A stretch of 64,000 nt of DNA from Scolanthus callimorphus (Eukaryota; Cnidaria; Anthozoa; Actiniaria; Edwardsiidae), in contig CM066915.1 in the NCBI GenBank assembly GCA_033964015.1, positions 4,389,575-4,453,574 on the forward strand, in the 5' to 3' direction. The notes under the pieces were generated by a model, which did not search any database, was not told the origin of the DNA, and saw nothing but the letters and a program-made list of their open reading frames with translations. Positions 42,406 through 51,120 of this stretch are shown here, piece after piece. A program made the translations under genes and the position numbers. Numbering within the stretch: the first letter of the stretch is position 1; each line of letters opens with the position of its first letter.

Positions 42406-42665
42406 ATGAACGTCAAGCAAGCGCAAATACTGGAGATGATTAAACAAAATTTGCATAAGCTACGATTAGTAAATAAAGATATGGTCATTCGAACAGGACA
42501 CGAACTTATATGTTGGATGAATCGTTTATCCAGCGATGGATAGACGATAGCTTAGAAAGCATTTCGGGAGATACTCAAGAGTTATCGGTCCGCATATGCC
42601 CTCAATTTAAGAAGACCAACTTCTTAGAGAGGAAACACTGCGACGCGTGCCATACTCTTTTGTGA
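42406..42665 (+). pseudogene. Small plus-strand gene of the small Polinton, frameshifted
   Basis: A 45-codon frame from the ATG at 42406 stops at 42543. A second frame, open from about 42480 and ending at 42665, looks like its continuation and ends with a Cys cluster (RICPQF, then HCDACHTLL). A frameshift between about 42480 and 42510 would explain this. The combined product would be ~85 residues. AATAAA at about 42670 gives a poly(A) signal. Family not recognised. Confidence 0.45.
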
Positions 42666-42743
42666 TGTAAATAAAACTCACTTGAAAAGTCAATAAACCT
42701 TCTTTATTAAAGCATCGACAAATACAGACGAGTTAACGTGTTG

Positions 42744-43652
42744 TCAGGGTAACATACTAGCGGTGTTAAACCGTACAAAGGTCAAATGGAAAAAACTCTC
42801 GAATAATAAAATTACATCAATTTTCCTCATTTTGTAATGAAAATAATGCGCCCGTCCACAGTTGTCACAGTCTTGCCAGCAATCCTTGTAAAACTGATGA
42901 TGTAGCAAAAATGGCTTCGAACAAATGTCGCATGTAACAAGTTTTCCAACAAGGTTAAAATTATAATCATCTGACCACGAACACGTGGGACATAGGGCTA
43001 AGACCATTGACTTCGTTTCGGGAAAGTCGCAATAATCACACGGCAGTGTGTTTGGTTCATATCCACCACCTGATTGCACTAACTTCTTGCTCCCCTCTAC
43101 AAATTCGTCCTCGCTCATCGATTCTTCATCTGTCTCTAAAGATTCGTGTTCCAAGTCTATGATTCGTTTCAACACATCCTTATTTTGAATAAGGGTTTTA
43201 TTAATTCCGAGATCTGCTAAACCCTCGATAAAGGTATTTATTCCTTTAGGCTTTCTTGTTTTGACGTTAAACGGTAATAGTACATAATTGAGTAATGAAG
43301 CCATATCGGTTCCTGGGATTCTCTGTTGGTTTCGAGTCATTTCATCTGATAAGTTCCAATAAAGAATGTTTTTAGAAGACACAAATGAACGAAGTAAGTC
43401 GCGCGCTACATCTTTTGGAATTTTTTTCGATATTTGTTGTAGCATTTCGTCTACCGATGTCTGGTTTTCATCGATATCGCTCTGACTTTCACTCTCGGAA
43501 TCACTCGTGCTGTGATCATCTGAAGATTCCGCATCACTACCACTAGTGTCGCTTTCACTATCCAAGCTGGAAGTTTCAGTCTCAGACTCCTCCTCCTCCT
43601 CCTGAGAAACCTCCTCACTCTCATCGGTCTCTGACATTCTTCTTTTACTCAT
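42744..43652 (-). CDS. Acidic protein with C-terminal zinc ribbons
   Basis: 302 residues. The first ~75 are an extreme Ser/Glu/Asp tract (EEVSQEEEEESETETSS and onward). A helical middle (residues ~80-190: DVARDLLRSFVSS, NQQRIPGTDMASLLNYVL) follows. The C-terminal third has LVQSGGGYEP and then paired cysteines: PCDYCDF, LCPTCSW, TCDICSKPF, DCWQDCDNCGRAH, fitting two zinc ribbons. It may bind nucleic acid; the acidic tract could mimic DNA or engage histones. The family was not recognised. A minus-strand AATAAA lies at about 42700-42705. The frame is intact. Confidence 0.7.
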   Translation of the reverse strand: MSKRRMSETDESEEVSQEEEEESETETSSLDSESDTSGSDAESSDDHSTSDSESESQSDIDENQTSVDEMLQQISKKIPKDVARDLLRSFVSSKNILYWNLSDEMTRNQQRIPGTDMASLLNYVLLPFNVKTRKPKGINTFIEGLADLGINKTLIQNKDVLKRIIDLEHESLETDEESMSEDEFVEGSKKLVQSGGGYEPNTLPCDYCDFPETKSMVLALCPTCSWSDDYNFNLVGKLVTCDICSKPFLLHHQFYKDCWQDCDNCGRAHYFHYKMRKIDVILLFESFFHLTFVRFNTASMLP

Positions 43653-43712
43653 GTTATTCCTTTCTGATAGACTGCTCAGCGTGATATGACAAGATTTGTA
43701 GTGTGTCTGTAT

Positions 43713-44039
43713 TTATGCCAAAAACAAGGGCAGGGCTGCAAAAAGCGGCGGAAGTATGTCTTTTACTAAGCCACGCCCTTCTTGAGCAATTCGTCTCTTC
43801 TTATCTCTAAATGGGGTAGAAGCATCAGTCAAATCCTTGAGAAGATCTAAGTGCTCTTTAATTGCTTCTTTTTCTATTTTAGTTATGGGCACACAACCCC
43901 TTATAAAATTGTAGCAGATCTCACAGAGGGTGAGCACTTGTTCGGGATTAGCACTCGCTAAAATGTAACCCTTCTGCTCCGGCGAGCCTTTGTGTAAGAG
44001 GTGAAGATAAGGCAGATTGTTTCTCAGTAACTTTGACAT
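43713..44039 (-). CDS. Small conserved Polinton protein (relative of the 11987-12325 product)
   Basis: 108 residues: LPYLHLLHKGSPEQKGYILA, then TLCEICYNFIRGCVPITKIE, a basic KKRRIAQEGRGLVKD and a hydrophobic LPPLFAALPLFLA end. The order and spacing match the 112-residue Polinton 1 protein, so both belong to one family. The ATG lies ~60 bp from the start of a 300-bp polypurine tract that separates it from the divergent ATPase gene. Function unknown. Confidence 0.75.
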   Translation of the reverse strand: MSKLLRNNLPYLHLLHKGSPEQKGYILASANPEQVLTLCEICYNFIRGCVPITKIEKEAIKEHLDLLKDLTDASTPFRDKKRRIAQEGRGLVKDILPPLFAALPLFLA

Positions 44040-44099
44040 GGTGTGTTCTCGAAGGTTTCTATAATATGATTCGTTTTGTTTGATATGGGATATTTATAT

Positions 44100-44410
44100 G
44101 TCCCATTAGGAGCTGAGGAGGAGGAATTGAGGCGGTTTTGAGGAGGAGGAGGAGGAGGTATTGAGGCGGTTTTGAGGAGGATGAATTGAGGCGGCTTTGA
44201 GGAGGAGGAGGAGTTTTTGAGGAGGAGGAGGTTTTGAGGAGGAGGAGGTGGTTTTGAGGAGGAGGAGGAGATTTTCAGGACATTTTGAGGAGGAGGAGGA
44301 GGAGGAGGAGGAGGAGGAGGAGGAGGAAGACGAGGAGTTTTTGAGGAGGAGGAGGTTTTGAGGAGGTGGAGGTTTTGAGGAGGAGGAGGAGGAGGTTTTG
44401 AGGAGGAGGC
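44100..44410 (+). repeat. Polypurine GAGGAGGA/TTTTGAGGAGG tract between divergent genes
   Basis: About 300 bp of GAG/GGA triplets with interspersed TTTTGAGG, including an uninterrupted (GAG)n run at about 44286-44322. It lies exactly between the divergent starts of the 43713-44039 and 44424-45835 genes. The proline- and serine-rich minus ORFs that cross it are artefacts. Confidence 0.92.
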
Positions 44411-44423
44411 AAGGAAGAATATA

Positions 44424-45835
44424 ATGTATGATATTTTCAAGAGTCGTCATTGCTTTCCAAGACGCCAAAGAAGCAACACGTTATGCCCGAAATGTGGAAA
44501 AGAGTTTTCCAGAAGTGATAACCTTAAATGTCATATGGATAACCAACATAACAATCTCAAGCCACCGACCTATTTTACCACACGTGAGCCCAACTCGTCA
44601 TGTGGCCCCTTTCAACTTCAGCACCCGTTTACAGCGATCATTTCTGGTATGACCGGAACGGGAAAGACGGTGTGGGTACAAAATTTACTAGAAACGCTCA
44701 GACGATGATCAACCCACCCCCGCAAAGAATAGTGTGGTGTTATTCTCAATGGCAGCCTGCCTATGATGCAATGATTAACGCCATTCCCGGAATTGAGTTT
44801 CATAAAGGGATCCCGCAACACGTGGATGAGGACTGGTACTTCGACTCCCAAATAAACAATATGATTCTCCTAGATGATCTCATGTCGAACACGGGATCCG
44901 ATAAGAGAGTGTTGGATCTGTACATTTCTGGGTCTCATCACAGAAATCTCTCTGTAGTGAACCTTGTACAAAATCTGTATTTTCAATCAAAAATTGGAAG
45001 GACCATCTCCCTTAATTCTCACTATCTGGTGTTGTTTAAAAACCCCAGAGATAAACTACAAGTGTTGACTCTGGCAAAACAGATGTACCCTGGAAACACA
45101 GAAACATTCATGAAAAAATATGACGAAGCCGTCATGCGCCCTTATGGATATCTGTTTATCGATTTGAAGCCAACAACAAAAGACGAATGCAGGCTGAGGA
45201 TGAACATTCAACCAAGCGACAAAACTAGTTACCAATCCTTTGCGCGGTCAAGTCAGGGAGAGCGGTCAATGATCAATTACTTTCAAAAACAATCGTATCT
45301 GCAACCTGCAGTACTCAACAGCATGCATGAAATGGACGAAGAGATGGAAAATGTGTTGAATCAAAATTCGTTGCCGGCCGATGTGCTTATGAAAGAGTAT
45401 GACACGTTACTAAACAGATACCTGGATCTGCAAAAACAGACAAGTCGTGCCCCCATGGCAACCCGCCCACCACCTCCAGAACCAACCGCAAACGTAAACA
45501 GAGAACCGCAACTCATTGCTTCGCCCCAACCACAGTCTATACCACAAGGAATACCATCAACATCATTTCCAACACCACCCAAAACACCCGCATCATTTAC
45601 GACACCTAAATCGAAAAAATCACCACCCAAAGCGGTGTGGTTTCAATACGAAAATGCGAATCCAAAGAAGGATATTGGACCTCTAATGAAACAATACATG
45701 AAAGAGCAAAAGAAAGTTCCCAAATTGGCTCCGGCGTTTGACACTCCGCCATCTAGTAGTGTAACCGATCATCTCCTTTTAAAAAGCATGACAGAGCCAG
45801 AACAGAAAAGAAAGTTAGGCGATCAAAGAGACTAA
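44424..45835 (+). pseudogene. Zinc finger-packaging ATPase with fused C-terminal Polinton tail, one frameshift
   Basis: The first frame (44424-44708) holds a C2H2 finger (CPKCGKEFSRSDNLKCHMD..H) and the Walker A loop SGMTGTGKT. Its reading breaks at about 44700-44708 and the second frame carries on from about 44709 to 45835 with INNMILLDD (Walker B), VQNLYFQSK, SLNSHYLVLFKNPRDK and YGYLFIDLKPTTKDE, the packaging ATPase core. The last ~190 residues contain LMKEYDTLLNRYLDL and TPPKTPASFTTP...AVWFQY, which parallel the separate 11211-11990 protein of Polinton 1. The ORF caller's start at 44600 is out of frame for the N-terminal half. The break could be a lesion or an assembly error. AATAAA follows at about 45912. 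Confidence 0.8.
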
Positions 45836-46060
45836 ATGAAACTAGAATCAAGTTATCTCCTAAATTTGCAAATGCTTAATTTAATGTAGAAGATCGACTT
45901 TGAAGTTATGTAAATAAAGTCCTATAAGTCCGTGACATTGTCAATTATTAATCTTTCGGGATCAAATAAGGATGACATATTCAGGGTTTGTTTACTTTTT
46001 ATTGCACCACAACATACTTTCGAACAACCATGTTTGTATACAGTACTCTAAAACAGTTCA

Positions 46061-46510
46061 TCACTCGTTGCTACTTTTTCTCTGCAAAAGAGTCTGAGAT
46101 ACTTTCCAGGCTGTTCGTAGGGCGATGAATTTCTGTTGTTGTATCGACCACGCAAAAACATCTCTCCAAGCCTTTTTGTAAAGTTCCGGTAAATATTTTT
46201 TCCAAGAGGAATCCAGAGGTATGTCCAGAATACTACACACTTCCTGCACCGTTTCCCATATACGATTTTCGTCTACTTGGCGTTTGGCTTTTTTGTAAAA
46301 TAACCTCCAACTTTCTCTTTGTTCAGACAAACAGTATTCACTGGGATTGCCGACTAGACATTCCTCGCACGGGCAACTCTTGAGCTCTTCAGGCATAGCC
46401 TTTTCGCATAAATCGGCAAACACTAGGTGACATGCTTTCTTTAACAAACGTTCAATCTTTGCCTCCTCTCGGTTGTCGACAAAGACTACGGTTGGTAGAG
46501 CGTTCGCCAT
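46061..46510 (-). CDS. Cys-rich small Polinton protein (relative of the 13121-13726 product)
   Basis: 149 residues, helical. HLVFADLCEKAMPEEL precedes the cluster SCPCEECLVGNPSEYCL, matching the order V.DL helix, C..C, PS, CL of the Polinton 1 protein at 13121-13726. The rest (RLFYKKAKRQVDENRIWETV, KKYLPELYKKAWRDVFAW) is amphipathic. A minus-strand poly(A) signal lies at about 45990. The ATG lies ~130 bp from the right TIR. Function unknown. Confidence 0.65.
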   Translation of the reverse strand: MANALPTVVFVDNREEAKIERLLKKACHLVFADLCEKAMPEELKSCPCEECLVGNPSEYCLSEQRESWRLFYKKAKRQVDENRIWETVQEVCSILDIPLDSSWKKYLPELYKKAWRDVFAWSIQQQKFIALRTAWKVSQTLLQRKSSNE

Positions 46511-46643
46511 GTTCTTTCACGTATTAGTTTTAACGTAAAGCACGATCAAGAGCATGAATGCGTAAATGAACATCGCATGTCTAAACCGTTTTATACTCTA
46601 TACCACCACTAAAATAAATCTAAAAATAGATCAAATATTATTA

Positions 46644-47020
46644 CCCTAGACTTGCGGGTCAGGACCCAAGGGGACGAGTCATCGACTTGCAGCGGTTTCT
46701 CATGGTTTCTCATGTTTACCAAGGGGATGAGTCATCGACCAATCCGGATCAACAAAAGAATTCCCCAAGGGGTGACTTCCGGTGTTTACCAAGGGGATGA
46801 GTCATCGACCAATCCGCTGCGGAATTCCCAAGGGGTTGCTCTAATCCCTCTAACAATAGGCGGTCATCTGACGTCATTTCCGGCGGTTGCTCTGGTTTCT
46901 CGGGTTGCTCATGGTTCCTAAGACCCTAACAATAGGAGCTTATCCTAGAACAATAGGAGTTAATCCCTAGAACAAAAGAGGGGAAATGCCCTTGACAGCT
47001 TGCTATTGTGGCGTTCAACT
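46644..47020 (-). repeat. Right terminal inverted repeat of the small Polinton
   Basis: Inverse of 41611-41997. It contains GGGGATGAGTCATCGACCAA twice (near 46722 and 46794). Ends CGTTCAACT at 47020. Confidence 0.9.
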
Positions 47021-47254
47021 GTCATAATATATCTACTAATATCTCATCTTAACCCTGTCTGCCTCCCACGTTCTGTGAAACAAATCTGTTTGAAGACAGT
47101 AATATCCAAAAGTTAACAACTGTAACCACGAATTTTAGGTTCAGGCTGTCTAGTGTTGGCAGGAAACCTTGACTGACGAAAATTGCTGCCTGGTTAGTGC
47201 ATATTATCACAAGGGATTATATTTCTACTAATTCTTGGCTTTCTCTGCTTGCAG

Positions 47255-47915
47255 AGGGATGCATCAGGCAACTAGAGGAGCAGTTCAAAGAGAAAATCTT
47301 GCAGGACACTCATTTCCCCGGAAAGCTTCTATCATCACCAGACGTGCCACGTGTCGAGTTTGATATAATCTACACAAACCCAGTTATTCAAGAAGACTTT
47401 AAGGTGTACGATACGAAGGACATAAGCAAGAAAGGAAAGTATGCTAAGCCCACAAAAAACTCCAGCAAAACAACGGAAGAGCTGTTCGACCAAGGTGCGA
47501 CAAGAATACTGCTCATGGGCCGAGCGGGAATCGGAAAAACTCTATTTGTGCAGAAGATAGCAAGAGACTGGGCTAAAGGTAACCTGGTTAAAGACGGAAG
47601 ATATCAGTTTCTATTCTGTTTCGCGTTTAGGCAGCTTAATTTGATCGATGAGGATTTGACACTTCATCAATTTCTCAACCGTGCCTCGTTCAGTCCTGAA
47701 GTAAAAGAAGAAATGCTAACTGTCATATGTCAAAACCCCAAGTCTGTCCTTCTTTTGATGGACGGCTACGATGAATTCAAGTATCCCTTCAACAGCAAAA
47801 TCGAAAAATCAAAAGAAGACGGCAAAATGAATGTTTCGACTTTGTGCTACAAAATTGCGTCTGGAAAACTTTTATCTGGTGCCACTGTGATGTTTACGAC
47901 TCGCCCTGAAAAAGT
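47255..47915 (+). CDS. NLR gene, NACHT exon
   Basis: An acceptor CTTGCAG at 47248-47254 joins in phase to the coiled-coil exon. The frame encodes a helical lead-in (CIRQLEEQFKEKIL), a linker, then Walker A GRAGIGKT and Walker B LLLMDGYDEF, followed by the sensor-1-like TTRPEK, which is the NACHT P-loop NTPase of NOD-like receptors. It would oligomerise on ligand sensing in the cytosol. The frame hits a stop at 47923-47925. The conserved next piece (ITFGTEAEILGFTKEKV) is present but in a different frame at 47933-48043, so the domain is broken. Confidence 0.85.
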
Positions 47916-50018
47916 AAGCAACTGAAAAAATCATTACCTTCGGCACTGAGGCGGAAATTCTTGGATTCACAAAAGAGAAAGTCAAGGACTACATTATGCA
48001 CTTCTTTAAAGATAAAAAAAAAGAAATGTTGTGTGCAAACACGTAACAAGTAATGACAACCTTTTAGGGTTTTGTTACGTGCCGGTGAACTGTTACTTTA
48101 CGTGCTTGGTTTTTGACTGGTTTGAATGGAAAAAACCCTCAAATCTACCACGAACTGTTTCTGACATTTATCAAGGACTTCTGACAAAGTTTCTTCTAAA
48201 TCATCATCCAGACCATAGAAGCAAAAAAGAAGAAGGTGGAAGCTCTGAACTGAATCCTAGGGTTAAAGAAATGCTAAATAATTTAGCTGGGCTCGCTCTC
48301 CAGTTTCTGGATACAAGCAAGTATGTGTTCACAAAACGCGATCTCGAGAACTCTCGCTTGGCCGAGGAAGAAATTCAACAACTCGTCACCAGTGGCCTTA
48401 TCCATTGCATGCCTGCCGTAAGAACTAGCGATGACCCGCTCGCTACAGAGACGCAATATTGCTTCATTCATCTGACCCTACAAGAGTTTCTTGCCGCTCG
48501 AGCTCTGTTGGAGAAGAGAGACATAGAGCGAATTCAGCAGTACAGAAACCCTGTTGTTCTACAGTTCATGTGTGGTATTCTGCGAAGCACCCACAAAGAC
48601 GAAAAAACGGCTGAAATGTTAGACACGATCGTGAGGACACTGTGGGGCCGCGATCAACTTTTAGCAATCAACTGCATGTACGAATATCAGGATAAGCATT
48701 ATGCAAGTAACTTCCTGGAGAGTGTGAAGACTGTTGAACTTAAACCCGACAATCGTCTCAATGTTTCAGACTGCATGGCGTTGTCTTTCATCCTAGTTTG
48801 CGGCGCTAGCTCTCTCAACGATGTAACACTATTGGGGAAAATACCTGCTACAGGTGTTAAACATTTAGGGAAAGCACTTTGCAGTGAGGAGTGCTCTCTG
48901 AGTACATTAGAGTTATCTCTTGTTGCAGCGGGAATGAGACATTTAGCTGAAGCTCTAGGCAGCGAACATTGCAGGCTGACAACGCTACGCTTAAGAGGGC
49001 AAGGCAAAGAATTCGATGAACTCCTATGTAAGGCACTTACTAGCGGCAATAGCAAACTAACGGCGCTAGATTTACCGAATAGGCGCAAACAAGGTGATGT
49101 TGAAGCAAAACGTCTATGGACCGCTGTAAGTAATGTTAAGTGCAGACTAACGAAATTAGGTTTACAATTTAACAGTATAACGGCTGGAGGGCTGCTGTTT
49201 TATCAAAAGCACTCGAGAGTGGTCAATGTCGCCTGGAAGAGTTAGATTTAAAACACAATTACATAGAGGATAAAGGTGCTGAACATCTAGGGAATGCTCT
49301 CAGTAGCGGTAAATGCAGTTTAACAAAATTAGATTTATGTAATAACAGAATAGGGGATGAAGGGGCTGTTTGTCTTTCAAAAGCACTCGCGAGTGTTGAA
49401 TGTCGCCTGGAAGAGTTAAATTTAGGAGACAATAATATAGGCGATAAAGGTGCTGAACAACTAGTGCATGCTCTCAGTAAAGTTAAATGCAGTTTAACAA
49501 AATTAGATTTACGTGATAACAAAATAGGGGATGAAGGGGCTTCGTCTCTATCAGAAGCACTCGTGAGTGACAAATGTCGCCTGCAAAAATTAAATTTAGG
49601 AAACAATAATATAGGCGATATAGGTGCTGAACATCTAGGGAATGCTCTCAGTAGCGGTAAGTGCAGTTTAACAAAATTAGGTGTTGGTAACAGAATAGGA
49701 GATAAAGGGGCTGCTTTTCTATCAGAAGCACTCGCGAGTGATGAATGTCGCCTGGAAGAGTTAGATTTAAATTACAATAATATAGGCGACAAAGGTACTG
49801 AACATCTAGTAAATGCTCTCAGTAAAGTTCGATACAGTTTAACAAAATTAGGTTTAGAACATAACAAAATAGGGGATGAAGGGACTGCTTGTCTATCAAA
49901 AGTACTCGCGAGTGATGTATGTCGCCTGGATATAGGTGCTGAACATCTAGGGAATGCTCTCAGTAGCGGTAAGTGCAGTTTAACAAAATTAGGTGTTGGT
50001 AACAGAATAGGAGATAAA
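47916..50018 (+). pseudogene. NLR gene, NACHT C-terminus and leucine-rich repeats, frameshifted
   Basis: Reading frame changes at about 47917-47932, again at about 48015-48045, and at about 49190. The middle piece (48046-49190) gives the NACHT-associated winged-helix region (VSDIYQGLLTKFLL) and helical domain, then degenerate LRRs. From 49194 to 50018, eight or more ~28-residue RNI-type LRRs follow (LTKLDLRDNKIGDEGA; LEELDLNYNNIGDKG), with two alternating repeat types. The LRR array would be the sensor. The frame ends where a MITE interrupts it. Several independent breaks make a pseudogene likely. Confidence 0.82.
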
Positions 50019-50553
50019 TAGAGGATATTACACGGTGGCGCGAAGATATGGATTTTATTTTCGAGCGGCAAGAACAATATTTTACGAACGAGCGCAGCGA
50101 GTGAGTAAAATATTGTTTTTGACACGAGAAAATAAAATCCATATCTTCAAGCCACCGTGTAATGTTCTTTTTATTATATGGATTAGGATTGACATAGCGG
50201 CAAAATATTACAAATTGAACAACTCACTTGGTAAAGTCGAAAATGTTTATTTGTGCAATGCTCCCTCAATCTTTCTGATTCCCAGTGTCGTTAAGAACTA
50301 ATTTCCCTTTTGGTGGTGTTGTAGCTTTCTCTGCCATAGTTGAAATAAGGTTTTTCTCTTTAGAACTAGAACAAAACTTAGTTTTGTGGCTTAAAACCGA
50401 GCGAGCGAGATTTCACTGCAGACGAAGTCAGGAAAACAACACTGCAAACGTGCACATCCGGACATTCGGTACATAACTTTTTCATATTTTCACTAGTGAA
50501 GATATGGAAAATACGAGTGTTTTAGTTTCCTGTAAAACACTGACATCCATATA
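50019..50553. mobile_element. MITE-like insertion in the LRR exon
   Basis: About 535 bp inserted between GGAGATAAA and GGGGCTGCTT, which are contiguous in other repeats of the array. A possible ATAAA target duplication lies at 50014-50018 and 50554-50558. The left part is a hairpin (50029-50165: TTACACGGTGGC ... GCCACCGTGTAA). The right part (50371-50553) matches 33874-34070 in inverse orientation. Confidence 0.8.
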
Positions 50554-51120
50554 ATAAAGGGGCTGCTTTTCTATCAGAAGCACTCGCGAGTGGTGAATGT
50601 CGCCTGGAAGAGTTAGATTTAAGTTACAATAACATAGGCGATAAAGGTGCTGAACATCTAGGGAATGCTCTCAGTAGCGGTAAATGCAGTTTAACAAAAT
50701 TACAATTAAGTAAAATAGGAATAGGGGATGAAGGGGCTGCTTGTCTATCAGAAGCACTCGCGAGTGTTGAATGCCGTTTGGAAGAGTTAGACTTAACTTG
50801 GAATTTCGATATACGCGATAAAGGTGCTGAACATTTAGGGAATGCTCTCAGTAGCGTTAAAGGCAGTTTAACAAAATTAGATTTAAGATAGTAACACAAT
50901 AGGGGATGAAGGGGCTGCTTGTCTATCAGAAGCACTCGCGAGTGGTGAATGTCGTCTGAAAATAATATAAGCGATAAAGGTGCTAAACATCTAGGGAATG
51001 CTCTCAGTAGCGGTAAATGCAGTTTAAGAAAATTAGATTTATGTAATAACAGAATAGGGGATGAAGGGGCTGCTTTTCTATCAGAAGCACTCGAGAGTGG
51101 CAAATGTTGTCTGAACATTT
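50554..51120 (+). pseudogene. NLR gene, distal leucine-rich repeats after the MITE
   Basis: The LRR array continues (LEELDLSYNNIGDKGAEHLG and further copies) but has a stop near 50889, a deletion near 50957 and ends in a degenerate CRLNI-type tail at ~51118. Nucleotide identity between repeats is very high, with GAATGCTCTCAGTAGCGGTA recurring. Confidence 0.78.

Larger units (their letters stand above)
41611..47020. mobile_element. 5.4-kb Polinton-derived element with complete TIRs and a packaging-type gene set
   Basis: Bounded by terminal inverted repeats of 387 bp (41611-41997) and 377 bp (46644-47020): AGTTGAACGCCACAATAGCA on the left and TGCTATTGTGGCGTTCAACT on the right, with small indels inward. 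Polinton TIRs typically start with AG. Inside are five genes: a small broken plus gene (42406-42665), an acidic zinc-ribbon protein, a small Polinton protein (both minus), the zinc finger-ATPase-tail gene (plus, frameshifted) and a Cys-rich protein (minus). Poly(A) signals are placed neatly at each 3' end. Polymerase, integrase, protease and capsid genes are absent, so movement would need proteins from a full Polinton. No perfect 6-bp target duplication is seen at the ends. Confidence 0.85.

Noticed and set aside
44024..44468. Long proline- and serine-rich minus-strand ORFs
   Set aside because: They are translations of the GAG/GGA polypurine tract in different frames; composition is fully explained by the repeat.
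44600..44708. Met at 44600 as the ATPase start
   Set aside because: That frame lacks Walker A; the P-loop and zinc finger lie in the other frame from 44424.
41600..47030. 6-bp target duplication for the small Polinton
   Set aside because: The bases flanking AGTTG...CAACT (AATATC and GTCATA) do not match; shifting the ends by one base does not help.
47916..48067. GTAAGC...TTTTAG as an intron in the NACHT domain
   Set aside because: The would-be intron encodes a conserved NACHT segment, and joining the borders does not keep the frame.
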